A stretch of DNA of 64,000 nucleotides from Sipunculus nudus (Eukaryota > Annelida > Sipuncula > Golfingiida > Sipunculidae): positions 60,209,676 through 60,273,675 of the forward strand of contig CM049316.1 of assembly GCA_026874595.1 (NCBI GenBank), read 5' to 3'. The position numbers and the translations under genes were made by a program. Below, piece by piece: positions 45,711 through 56,600 of the stretch (position 1 is its first letter; each line of letters opens with the position of its first letter). Below the pieces are notes generated by a model. The model made no database searches. It worked only from the letters and a program-made list of their open reading frames with translations, and was not told the origin of the DNA.

Positions 45711-45839
45711 GTTCTACTGCTTTGATAGTATACACTTGGGTGCATTTAATAATAAACTAGTAAGGCACTCAATGAGCTCAGACCTCTGCCAAGCCAGCTC
45801 TTTTCCCCCATAGAGCATTGTCAAAAATGTGTGATTATA

Positions 45840-46145
45840 AACACAGTAGCGCAATCCTGTTATAGCATACTGACCCTGAGCATCATCTAGTGGCAACAAA
45901 CTTAACAAGGCAGCTCATTACCCCCATATGGCAATGTCAGAAATGCGGCATTTTCTTAAAAAAATAAATCCTGGATCCAGATGATAATCTAGATCACCCC
46001 CAAAATTTAATCAATTGTTTCTTGTATCATGGCATAGCTATCCTGAAAAATTCATCAAAATCTGTTATAACACTTTGAGTTATCTTGCTAACAGACAAAC
46101 AGACAAACCAACACCTGCAAAAACAGGCCCGCCCCTTGATAGGTG
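45840..46145 (+). mobile_element. RTE-type LINE 3' end fragment
   Basis: Contains CCTGGATCCAGATGATAATC, CCCCAAAATTTAATCA, TTTCTTGTATCATGGC, CTGAAAAATTCATCAAAATC, TTTGAGTTATCTTGCTAACA and a tail ACAGACAAACAGACAAACCA. This phrase order is the familiar 3' region of RTE-type non-LTR elements in molluscs and other marine invertebrates. Only the 3' end remains; no reverse transcriptase is encoded here. Confidence 0.65.
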
Positions 46146-46499
46146 GAATAAAACCCACTGATTTTCTTGTGATAATAATCAACAGCCCAGTGCTTATAAT
46201 GTTTAAGATTTTGATTAGGTGCAGGTCGGATCACTATGGCTCACTTGGAATCCAGAAAGGTGTCCCAGTTTCCCCTCTATGACATTTTTTCTCATGACAT
46301 TTTTCTTGTGACATTTTGTCCTGGCAGATTATATCCTTTGACATTTTTACCCCTATAAAGTTCTACAGGGCTCTACATTATTAGTTAAATGCTCACCTAG
46401 GACAAGTAAGTTTCAGGTGTATCTATTAGTAAACATGGCTTGTAATGTCTCCCCCCCCCCCCACCCCATCCAGGAGAGATATTTTCAGTGACTCATTTG

Positions 46500-47075
46500 T
46501 TGTCTGGAGGATTCTTGTGAACGTGATTACTTTTGAATATTTTACATATTCTCCTCTGAAATTTAAAACACTGATGGTTTCCACCAAAATGTTGGACGAG
46601 TTTGAAACAGGGTGACCTTGACCTTCATCCTAAAGGTCAAATCTGCCAAAATGTTAATTTTTGGTAGGATATTTTGTGAAAGCAAAAACCTTTAAAGGGC
46701 TGCATATTTTCCTCCGAAATTTAAAACACTGATTGTTCCTACAAAACTCTTGATGAGTTTGAGGCCCAGTGACCTTGACCTTCATCTTCAAGGTCAAATC
46801 TGCCAAAATGTAAAATTATTGTGAATCCCATTACTTTTGAAGTGTTTCACATTTTGTCATATAATTTGGTACATCAATTGTCCCTACGAAGTTCTTGAAA
46901 GAGTTTGAAAGCTGGTGACCTTGACCAATATCTTCAAGGTCAAATCAGCCAAATTATAGTTATTGTCTTGTGAATGCGATAAATTCTGAAGGGTTGGATA
47001 TTTTCGTCCCAAATTTGAAACACTGATTGTTCCTACCAAAATCTTGGATGAGTGTGTAATCTGGTGACCTCACAG
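46500..47075 (+). repeat. ~153-bp tandem array with TGACCTTGACC
   Basis: Four diverged units (starts near 46500, 46661, 46816, 46966). Each reads GCATATTTTCCTC-AAATTT, AAACACTGATTGTTCC, ACAAA-TCTTG-ATGAGTTTG, then TGACCTTGACC (46613, 46770, 46916), about 10 bp, and AAGGTCAAATC-GCCAAA. TGACCTTGA/TCAAGGTCA are extended nuclear-receptor half-sites, here paired as inverted copies. About 400 bp later comes a shared-type terminus at 47470-47505. Confidence 0.75.
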
Positions 47076-47469
47076 GGTCAGAACTCTCACCATGTCTTCA
47101 TTGATATAACATATATGCAAAGGGGGGCGGGGAGACATATGTTTTTGCAAGTGCAAAAACAAGCCATTTTAGTTGTAAAGTTGGTTCACACAGATTTTAT
47201 GAAAGTATACTCTCCGTCATTATAAACTTAAAAGCATGACCTTTTTTGAAAAACTCTGTAATTGATTATGGCAATTTAAGATCGATCTATACCAATAAAT
47301 GGACATCACTTAGATTGTATTTATCCACATACAGTGCCAAAACAGGTGTAAAAAAGAGACACTGAGCCTGTAAGCGTGGGTGGTTTTGCCAGGAGACAAA
47401 TGTATTCATAGTAACGTTTTTGGCAAGTTATCATGTATCTATAAGTTTTCAGTGGATGTTTGGATTGTC

Positions 47470-47506
47470 AGCTGAGGATCATAGCCCATGGGTTTTCTAT
47501 TAAGTT
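47470..47506 (+). repeat. Degenerate copy of the shared 3' terminus
   Basis: GTCAGCTGAGGATCATAGCC then CATGGGTTTTCTATT, matching the terminus at 350, 10101, 53228 and 59587. Confidence 0.55.
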
Positions 47507-47699
47507 GTGATCAGTGTTTAGTTCAAGTGGGCCGGAAGTGTATGCTTCATAAATGACCACAGGGCCACAGTTGATCAGGATGTGAAAAAGTGAAGATTCA
47601 ACACACTCAGTCAAAATGTTTTAATGTTAAGGGTGAAAATGGGGATGTGCTTAGTGTGACATATTTTTATATATGATCACAGAGTGTTTTACATAAAAA

Positions 47700-48640
47700 T
47701 GGTTGTTTAAAGAGGAGAAAAGTTCCACATGAATACCAGGGGAAATATCCGGACATTTTGAAACCCGAGCAGGTTTGCAGATTCTGTGAGCACTGTATCA
47801 CTTACATGGTGGAACCTTGCCGAGCTTTTATTCTCAGCTCCCCTAACGCAAACCTCGGGGTGCAAAGAGTGGTAAAAAGGAGATAAAAATATTACATCTG
47901 CTATACCTTATGGAGGGGGTCTGGCAGCCATTACTTGTGATGTTTGCCGGAAAGAGTCAGAATGCTTGCTTGATGCAATGAATGCGAGATATGATTTATT
48001 TTTGTGCGATATGAATCTGCTGTAATGTTGCAGCCGGGCTTCCATAATATGACAGGGAATGATTTCCCAGGGGACCTGCCCGGCCTATGTGAAATTCTAT
48101 GTCAATATGCCATGGTTACATGACAGGAAGACCTTTGAGAATTGGCTTTTGACACACGGCAAAAAAGGTAATCTTGGCTTGAGAGAGCGTTAATGCTCTG
48201 GCGGCCCAATGGGAAATAAAGCTCAAGTTGGCTTGGTAAATGCATGTGGAACCTAGCATCTGGCCAGAGACATTTCTCATTTAATCCCAAACTCACAGGT
48301 TTGGGCTCTGTCGACATGGGACTAACAACATGGGCTTACTGTAACTCTAATGCAATTGTATGATGGAGAACCCATTGGAGCCACCTGTGTTCACATTAGA
48401 GACCCCCCCTTGGGAACCCCTCTTCTGCCCTAATGGAGCCACCTTTATGAAAGCTCAAGGGCACAGGGTTATTTTCTAAATGAATTGATGGGCTTTGAGT
48501 TTGCCAGGGGGTTGCCAGGAAACCCACTGTATCCACCACTCAGAAAACTTGTGACTATGAAAGATAAATGACCGACATGGAAAAGAAGGGTTCATGAGGG
48601 CAGTTTATTCTGTTGAACAGGGATCAGATCCTTGGCCGTG
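47700..48640. other. Repeat-poor, balanced-composition block
   Basis: A further block with balanced base composition and no visible repeats, containing for example TGCGATATGAATCTGCTGTA and GCCCGGCCTATGTGAAATTC. A candidate conserved non-coding block, by texture only. The minus open frame 48102-48317 has no support. Confidence 0.22.
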
Positions 48641-49231
48641 CGCGTTGATTCCTGTCTGTTAGTCCTTTATTACCATTCCCTTGCCATAAAGATCTGGTAG
48701 CAGTACCAGTAACTGCTGAAACACCAATAGTGTAGGGGTTGAAATGTGGGACAAGTTGATTGTTGATCATCCTGCTTCTAGATAACTAGCCTCTAGTCCA
48801 GGGTTAAAAAAAACATTTAAAAGTTTCACTTGACACAAGGGCCATCGTAAATTAGGCTTTTCAAAGGCCAACTGGCCTATGTCTTTTTAAATGATATACT
48901 GTTAAAAAATTTTGTTTGATAAAGTATCAAACAGAAGCATATAGAACAAAATATATTCATACTATTTACTATGAAAGGTTTATTCTTTTGAAAAGGTGAT
49001 TTGTAATGTGAATAGTGAACACCATTGAGTCACCTAACACAAGGGAAATAAGTCAGAATCATAAACACATTCTCAAGTGTACAAGACTTATGGTGCCACT
49101 TACATTTTTAATGGAATTTTAGAAAACTGAAATATTGGCTGTGTCAAAGTCTTAACAAAAAAGTGAAATTTCTCTAAAATACTTCCCTGTTAAAATGCCT
49201 CACATAACTTTCACTTCTTCAGAGGCCATAT
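48641..49231 (+). other. ZNF423/ZNF521: Intron 3, nothing recognised
   Basis: AT-rich DNA without identifiable elements. Confidence 0.45.
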
Positions 49232-49502
49232 CAGGGCTCAACATTAACTTTTGTAAGTATTTGCCGGACTGGGCAAGTAACATCTAGCTTTTTCTTGCCC
49301 TACATGAATTTCTACTTGCCCTACTAAAATCATTGAATTTATTTAAGAACAAACATCCTTTTTAGGCCTTTGGATAAAGGTTTATGTTGGACCCATGTTC
49401 CTAGTCGTGCAAGAAGGAGGTGACTTTTAGTTGTCGTCCCCACTATTTTCTGGAACTTTCACTTGCCTCGGGCAAGTGGTTAACCATTAATGTTGAGCCC
49501 TG
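49232..49502. mobile_element. 271-bp inverted-repeat MITE (CAGGGCTC ends)
   Basis: Left end CAGGGCTCAACATTAACTTT and right end the complement of CAGGGCTCAACATTAATGGT form inverted termini, with a further GGCAAGT/ACTTGCC pair inside. CATAT stands directly outside both ends (49227-49231 and 49503-49507), an apparent 5-bp target duplication. The end sequence resembles hAT-type MITEs, which normally duplicate 8 bp, so the class is uncertain. Confidence 0.75.
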
Positions 49503-49548
49503 CATATATTAATTAGGTGTGATAGCTCAGGAGATTTTATGACTAAAG

Positions 49549-50164
49549 TACAGTAAAACTTCAGCTAACAACCACCTAAGTTTTGGCAACCACCTCAAAT
49601 CAATGACCACTCACTTGCAGTTCCAATCATTTTTTGTCCCCCACTTCCACAGAACCGGGGACATTGATTTGGGCTTGTCTTTCCCTCTGTCTGTATTTCC
49701 ATCCGTCAGATTTTTGTTTCCATGCGATAACTTTCCTAAATATTATTCAATTTCTTTCAGATTTGGGTCAGTGATTGCTCTCTTGCTTACCTTGCTTGAG
49801 ATTGATGTTAGACTTAGAGTATCTATCTGAAAATTTATTATCACTAAAAATTAGCACCAAAACAAAACAAAATTTCCCCTTTTGTTCCCAACACAACAAA
49901 ACTTATGATAAGTGGAGACATCTTCAGGGGACATTGAAAACAAAAACACAGCCACTATGACATGTGGAGACATCTTCAGGGGGAAATAAAAACAAAAACT
50001 TGTTAAAGCAAGCAGGGGACAACAAGAGGTTGGAAGCGGAGGACATAAATTCCACAAATTTGCTTGTTACTCTTTATATAAGACCTAGCTTAGATGACCT
50101 CCTCAAAAATGCAACCACTTTATCAAAGTCCCATTGGTGGTTGTAATTTCAAGGTTTGACTGTA
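49549..50164. mobile_element. TACAGT-ended MITE interrupted by another repeat
   Basis: The left end TACAGTAAAACTTCAGC with AACAACCACC and the right end (complement TACAGTCAAACCTTGAAAT with ACAACCACC) form a TA-bordered inverted-repeat element like 34028-34210. Its middle is occupied by a copy of the 695-1085 family (49618-50082). Without that insert the element would be about 150 bp. Confidence 0.65.
49618..50082 (+). repeat. Second copy of the TTGTCCCC/GGGACA repeat
   Basis: Starts TTTTTGTCCCCCACTTCC and ends GGAAGCGGAGGACATAAATT, with CATTGATTTGGGCTTGTCT and GCGATAACTTTCCTAAATAT as in 695-1085. Internal GTGGAGACATCTTCAGGGG occurs twice (49914 and 49964). Confidence 0.65.
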
Positions 50165-51932
50165 TATGGTTTATTATAAAGGTGTTTTTGGCCTATTTGT
50201 GTTCAGCAGAGTTTACATCCATGTTAACTTTGACCATGGTCATAATAGCATGCGCTTTGATCTTCAAAAAAACTTCCTCAAATTTTGCTCACCTGTCAGA
50301 ATATGTGTACATGTATAGCAGTTACCCATATATTAGGGCAGTAACAATACATTGTTATGTTATATCTATTATGATATTTCACCCATGATATGATACTAAT
50401 AAGGTATATTTAAGTTTGGATTCCAAAATATATATTCTTGATACTAGAAAGAAAATTTCCTCTCTTAAAATTTATTTTCAGACCATATAAAAAGGGTTGC
50501 CATGCTATATTCTGCTTGCTTGTGCTGAATTTGAGAATGCATCTGAAAAAAAGTCCCTATTATTATTTGTTTAGAAATAAACCAATCAAATGTTATTCAT
50601 TTTTTTCTGCCTGATGGTTTTACTAAAGATATGCCTTTGATGGCTCCTTGAAAGTTATTTGACATGTCAGGTGTCAGTTTCTGCTGGATGATAAAGGTTA
50701 TAAGAATATTGATGCTGGGACATCTGAATATGCCATTGTAATATTTGGAATATTTAATACCTTAGTATTATAACAATCAGTGCACAGATTTGTCATTACT
50801 GTCATACTGGATATTATATATTATTGATCTATTTATATCTATTTTTTAAATCTTCATTTCACCCATATTTATTCCATGTCACTCTTGTCACAAGGTTCAG
50901 CTTATTTGTGTACTTCTGGTACAGCCTATCACAAACAGTGTTTAAATATATAAGTTAATAACTAGTGTGATACTGAGAAATGTTTAAGAATATGAGAAGT
51001 TGAGAACTATATTATATTAGTAATGGCAGTTTGTTAAACCTTCCTTTCAGTGATGTATGATGAGGTTGGACTTGGGTCCACATTTTCAAAAACTCAAACG
51101 TGGACTTGATGGTCCTGGACTCTGACTTGTACTCCAACTCAGAGTTCAAGACTCTTGAAATCAGGTCCTGTTCACCTCAAGTCCAGTTAGAAAAAATACA
51201 ACAGAAAAACTTTAAGATGTTTTACAAACGATTGACAAAGTATTTCAAACAGTAACCGATTGGTTCTTATTGGATTCACTTATGATGTCAAAATAGGACA
51301 GACCTTTTGGCAAATGTAATTTAACATTAACTTAAAAAAAGCAAGAATGAACTAAAAAAAAAATACACATGACTCAGACTTATACTCAGACTCATTTTGT
51401 GTTGACTCGACATACTACAACATTACTTCCTGTCAGGTGACCTGATAGGAACAGGATATTTTCAGCTACCTAATGTTAATCTCTCTCTGGAGAATAGTAT
51501 GAGTTAATGTTCACTGGATTACCATTGTATACTTCAAGGCATTGACTTCCCTGTTCAGTTTTATATCTTTTGTTTGAAGTATGTGCTTTAATACTCACCA
51601 AAATACCACCATACAATAAACTTGTGCTGATGTTTCAGCACAGTTGTGAATGGTTTGTTTTAGAAGATGAATAAAAGGTAGCATTCCATATGTGTGTATA
51701 TACATGCAGTAGGTATGCATTACATATGTGTATGGTGCTAGGAATCGCACCCATCATATTATCTCAGAGGGATTCCATATATATGTATGGATATAATGCA
51801 CATTTCGATAGCACAAAGTAGCGATTGAAAATGCATATGCATGGGAAACCTGTTATCCGCACGGTATATGAAATGCTAGTTTAATGTGTAATGATGTATG
51901 CATATTTTAAACATTTACTTTTGTCTTTGCAG
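50165..51932 (+). other. ZNF423/ZNF521: Intron 3, last part
   Basis: AT-rich DNA. At 51062-51180 there is a GGACTTG/AAGTCC-rich patch related to the hexamer arrays at 1398-1838, with further ACTCAGACTTATACTCAGAC at 51372. Nothing else recognised. Confidence 0.5.
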
Positions 51933-52000
51933 TTGCTGCCAGAAGCATGGAAGAGCTGAGTGCAGCACCACGAGATCCTCCAGCAAATGTTGTTTTCTCA
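51933..52000 (+). CDS. ZNF423/ZNF521: ZNF423/521 ortholog, coding exon 4 (linker)
   Basis: 68 nt, from a strong acceptor (TTTTGTCTTTGCAG) to a strong donor (TTCTCA|GTAAGTG), phase 1 in and phase 0 out. It encodes about residues 90-112: VAARSMEELSAAPRDPP and NVVFS. A low-complexity linker between fingers 1 and 2. Vertebrate ZNF423/521 have a Ser/Asp-rich linker of similar size here, with no obvious residue match, as expected for linkers. Confidence 0.75.
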
Positions 52001-53215
52001 GTAAGTGTTTTGGATTTAGACAGAAAAGTTAAAAGAATACACTCTAAAATGGTCTGTAACTTAACTGTATGCCATATGTCCTAATTTCCCAGTGTACACA
52101 GTTTTGGCCTTGAATGTGTCCTTTGTGCAAGTTTCATGAGGAGAAACACCTTTGGGAAACTGTCTGTGGACTAAATGCTTTTAACTTGTGGACTTTTACT
52201 TGACCTTATGGAATAATATATTATCCCATATATCAAAAGCTATTTCACAACCATTTCCGTAGAAGTTAATTGCTTTGCAATTTGCTTTGATTTAAAGTAA
52301 AAATAAATTTTCCAAATGCTAAATTTACACAAGTTGTCACCCTGATAGAATAAAACATAATTTTGTTTGAAGAATTGACAGTAATACAGAACTGCTTGTG
52401 TAAGTGTAGGTTTTAATTTTCACCCCAAAGAGAAAGGTGTTAATATGTTATTGTTTGTCCCATGTCCAAACATTTTGTCTCAATTCCAAACATCATGGCA
52501 ATGATGACTTAGCAGTTGTAAATACCTACCGGTAGTTATATCTCTGTGACCTGGTAGCTGTGGTTTATCATGACCCAGCCATCCACAGACTTTGCAGGTG
52601 TGCCAGACTTGATATAGATCTAAATAGTTATCCTGGAAACATGTAAATTAATTAGGGAAATGAAGTAAAATCTGGGAATCCTGTTGTAAGTTTTCACCTT
52701 TATGGGCATATGTTGACACATGTTGAACGATTTTACCTGTGTAAGCACACATTGAGACTGTCACCTGTTAAAAAGGTTCACCTGTGAGGGTACAGGTTGA
52801 AACTGTTACCTGTTTTACATATATCCCCTTTATAAGCACAGGTTGTTACACCTGTTGCAGGGTTCACCATTGCAGGCACTATTTGAAAATATCAATGATA
52901 TTACTAATTTAAACACTTTGGCCCAGCTTTGTTTTAAACTTTGACTCCTTTGACTTTAAATGTTGACTTCTGCATTGTCATCAGGCAGAAAAGGTGAGTG
53001 TTCATGGAGGTCTTTTATTATCAGTTATGTTGGATGCTTTAACTTATCAATAAGAGATCACAGGGCTTATCAATATTTATTCACAGTTCATCCTTTGGAT
53101 GTGTAGGAATACTGGTTTGACAGCCTTGTCATGTTTCCTACTCCCACCCAGCCTGTAAAATATCCAACTGTAACTATATGTTATATTTGATTAAAAAAAA
53201 TTCTCCTTCACGTTT
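52001..53215 (+). other. ZNF423/ZNF521: Intron 4, first part
   Basis: AT-rich DNA with a degenerate repeat of CACCTGT(G/T)...GCACA-GTTGA at 52700-52870 (about 50-bp spacing). No genes. Confidence 0.5.
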
Positions 53216-54030
53216 ATAGTCAAGCTACTCAGCTGAGCATCATGACCCAGGGGTCACTTGTTATCAAATTGTACCACAATGTTTGAGTAAAAACAGGGTA
53301 TAATAAGCACTTTTTAGCCCTCAGCCCTTAGGCCGATGGGCTATTGTCGTCACCCAAGCTGTCCGTCCGTCCATCTGTCCGTCCGTCCGTCCGTCCGGTG
53401 TCCTTTAACTTTTACATGGTGAGCGGGATATCTTGAAAAGGATTCACCGTCAGAATTGTATTTCCTCGGTTAAGATGTATATCGACAAAATCTCGGTCAA
53501 GTTCGAAGATGGGTGGCCTTAACCTATTTTTCTACGTTTTAGAAAAAACATTGAGAAGCTTATTTCTCAGGAACCATTGGGTGGATTTTCACAATACTTA
53601 CTTTGGTCATAGGGACTGATGGTCTGTAACTGTTGCACAAGTTTGGGGGCACCACCTACAATTTCTGATTTTTAATGAATTTTTCTTGAATTTTTCAACT
53701 TTGGCCTTGTGAGCAGGATATCTCTAAAAGGATTCACAATAGGATTTTTATTTCTTTGGTGAAGATGTATATCGACAAAATCTCGATCAAGTTCGAAGAT
53801 GGGTGACCTTGACCTACTTTTCAAGGTTACAGAGCTTATAATAGAATAAAACTTTGAAGCTTATTTTTCAGGAAGCATTTGGTGGATTGTTATTAATCAT
53901 GGTAATAACAATTTTATATTTATAACTGAGACATGTACAGATATACATCCATGTGAGAACAGATATTTAGTACTTGTTACTGTTACCACCTCTAAACACT
54001 GTTCTTTTGGCTGAGGGCTTTTGTCAGCTT
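53216..54030 (+). repeat. Shared terminus followed by AGCCCTCAGCC element
   Basis: 53228-53262 is a copy of the shared terminus (CTCAGCTGAGCATCATGACC...GGGTCACTTGTT). From 53316 an element starts TTTTTAGCCCTCAGCC and ends near 54019 with GGCTGAGGGCT, an inverted pair. It contains GTCCGTCCGTCC (53361-53397) and a body module (GGATATCTTGAAAAGGATTC...TATATCGACAAAATCTCG...TCGAAGATGGGTG) present twice, at 53423 and 53708. The minus open frame 53897-54262 has no protein support. Confidence 0.6.
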
Positions 54031-55050
54031 CTGCTGATATTCTAGTATATATTTGTTGTACAACTGTTATAAAATGGATAGCTTCAATATATATAAGAAT
54101 TTTTACTAATCTACTGAATTTATGGCAAGTGTTGTACATGTTTGGGTTTGCACACTGCTTGTTCTCAGTGTGCCAGGGTTGTACTCTGGGTGGAAAATAA
54201 ATAACCCAAATCTGAAGATCAGTGCTATGATACATCTGCAACAAAATGCTTCCTGTCACCACAGGATCTGTACATTGTTATTTGTTCTTTCTAAAGTACT
54301 TTCATGGCTGTTTCATAACAACCTTGATAAAAACTCACCTGAAAAAAAGGCGGGACTCATATAGCTGACTTTCCTGGATTATTTTATTTTCCTTTAAAAA
54401 GGTCACATCTGAGAGCACTAAACGCTGGTTGACAGAGAAAGTATTCCATGAGTTAAAAGGGTTTCTTACAGCCATTTGTCTGAATTTTAGGACCAGATAG
54501 GATTCAGAGTGTATGGGGTACATAAAGTTGATAACTCCCATTGATGTACTTTTATGATGACTTGCAATGGTCAATAAAGTTTGATAATTTTCCAAATAAA
54601 ATGTTTTCAGTTTACACCAAGTGCTCTATTGTGTTATATATTTTTCTTGATTTAGAGCACATCATTTAAACCAAAGGAATACAACCATATGGTTCTCGTG
54701 CACAATCACACATGTTGTCATCTGATAATATTACAGTAAAAGCTCTCTGTGACAAAGGGACTGAGTGAAAGAGAATTACACTCACAGATTTAGGCTCAAA
54801 GCAAGCAGGTTAGACTTGTGATCATATAGATTTTTAAGCCTTTATATTTTTACAGATTTTAATTTTATTTTAGGTAGAGCAACAGTTAACATATTTATTT
54901 ATATAATACCAAAAATTGTGTATATATATTTGTGTATAGGTTCTGTAACTTAATTTCATGGGAATTGAATCACATATGTACTAGCAATAGAACAATCTCC
55001 TTTAGACCTGCTGGTAAGATAATAATTCTTGATGATTTTATCATTTTTAG
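54031..55050 (+). other. ZNF423/ZNF521: Intron 4, last part, nothing recognised
   Basis: AT-rich DNA up to the branch and acceptor region (TTATCATTTTTAG) of exon 5. No repeat family identified. Confidence 0.5.
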
Positions 55051-55142
55051 ATGCCAGAGACAGCAGAAGACTATGATACTGTGATGGTGAAAGTTGAAGA
55101 CTCTGTTCATGTCTGTCAGGTGTGCTCTGCTGTAATGGACAG
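55051..55142 (+). CDS. ZNF423/ZNF521: ZNF423/521 ortholog, coding exon 5 (start of finger 2)
   Basis: 92 nt, phase 0 in and phase 2 out, acceptor CATTTTTAG and donor GACAG|GTAAGC. It encodes about residues 113-142: MPETAEDYDTVMVKVED, then VHVCQVCSAVMD. The C134-x2-C137 pair with CQ-C is the first half of a C2H2 finger, and the second vertebrate finger (PYPCQFCDKSF) begins the same way. The histidine half must come from the next exon, which I cannot identify in the window. Reading through the donor gives AGG TAA, an immediate stop. The 3' 40 bases of this exon plus the donor are repeated in the intron (next entry). Confidence 0.75.
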
Positions 55143-56600
55143 GTAAGCTATCACCCGGAAGGACTTCTGTTCATGTCTGTCAGGTGTGCCCTGCTGTAAT
55201 GGACAGGTAAGCTATCACCTGGGAGGAATTCTGTTCATGTCTTGTCAGGTGTGCTTTGCTGTAATGGACAGGTAAGCTATCACCCCGCAGGAATTCTGTT
55301 CATGTCAGTCAGGTGTGCTCAGCTGTAATGGACAGGTAAGAATTCACCTGTGAGGAATTAAGTTTAGGTCTGCTAGGTATACTAAGCTGTAATGGACAGG
55401 CAAGATATTACCTGGGGCAATTTTGGATATGTCTGCAAGGTGTGCTCAGGTTTAATGGACAGGTAAGATATCACCTGGGGGAATTCTGGATATAAAAGAC
55501 AGGTGTGCTCAGATTTAATTGACGGGTAAGATATCACCTAAGAGGAATTTTGTTTATGTCTGGTAGATGTGAGCAGCTGTAATGGACATGTAAGATATCA
55601 CCTAGTGGTGGGCCGATCATCGAGTTTATCGAAAGTCAGTCGGTTTGCTGCCACTTCCAAGCGCTTGATTATCAAAGGCAACTATCGATTACATCATAAT
55701 AATGATCGTTTACTTTCCAGAATGCCTTTATGTTATAGGCAAAAAAGATTCTTCCACGCTTCGTAAAATGAGTCTGTGTTCCCAGATAACTTCCATATGT
55801 AACTAAGTATGACACGGTAAATGCGAGAACGGAGGAATTATTAAACTTATTATCTGTGAAGTCGCAGGGAGCTGCAGAATTAGCGGAGAGTTTTCTAAGG
55901 AATTGTACATTGCAAAATATGGGCAGGAAGGCATTAAAATTCTCCAGGTCTATGCCAATTTTGCGAGATTCTCTTAGAAATAATCTATTCAACCGATGCC
56001 AGGTGCCGCTGTTTAGGCCGTCCTTAAAAATTTTTTGTTTGGGCTAACCTGGCTGGTCGAATATTTGGATTTCAGCTGGAATTTTTTTTTTTGGACTAGC
56101 CTGCAATTTTTTTTTTTATGATCTGCCCCAAGCGCACCTGGGCCTGTAAAATCTGCCTTCATGTGCTAGAAAAACAGCCCCTTTATAGGCCTAACATTCT
56201 TAGATACTCATAAATTCCATTATGAAAGATATTACCCGACGTTGCCGATGATTAAATTTGATCCTTAAATTATTCTTTATACGTGGAAGGATCGTTACAC
56301 TCGTGCGCTAGAGGAGAATACCTGCCGGGTAAACGAAGGCACAGTTTCACAGATAATTGCATATTTCTTTGATAATTGCATATATTTGTCTGAACTGATT
56401 AATAATCGATCATCAGTCGGTTTGCTCAAACCGATGATCGATTATGAAAAAGGAACTGACTCCCACCACTAATATCACCTGGGGGAATTCTGGATATATC
56501 TGGCAGGTGAGCTTAGATTTTATTGACAGGTAAGATATCACCTTAGAGGAATTTTGTTTATGTCTGCCAGGTCAATTAAGCTGTGATGGACAGGTAAGTT
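55103..56600 (+). repeat. 64-bp array copied from exon 5 end and its donor
   Basis: Units of 63-65 bp: CTGTTCATGTCTGTCAGGTG, TGCTCTGCTGTAATGGACAG, GTAAGCTATCACC and GGAGGAATT. Unit 1 is the genuine exon-5 end. Copies of the splice donor follow with GTAAG at 55207, 55272, 55336, 55463, 55526, 55590, 56530 and 56594, and GCAAG at 55400. Similarity to the exon decreases to the right. The array is split by the hAT element 55603-56471. Each unit carries a potential AG acceptor (CTGTCAG) about 23 bp ahead of its donor. Confidence 0.9.
55603..56471. mobile_element. Non-autonomous hAT element, 869 bp
   Basis: Termini TAGTGGTGGG and CCCACCACTA are perfect inverted repeats. ATATCACC stands directly outside both ends (55595-55602 and 56472-56479), an exact 8-bp target duplication, the hallmark of the hAT superfamily; the end also fits the hAT YARNG rule. 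Subterminal GATCATCGA/GATGATCGAT and GTCGGTTTGCT motifs recur near both ends. The internal open frames (55672-55992 on -, 55856-56047 on +) show no transposase features, so it depended on an enzyme supplied elsewhere. Confidence 0.9.
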
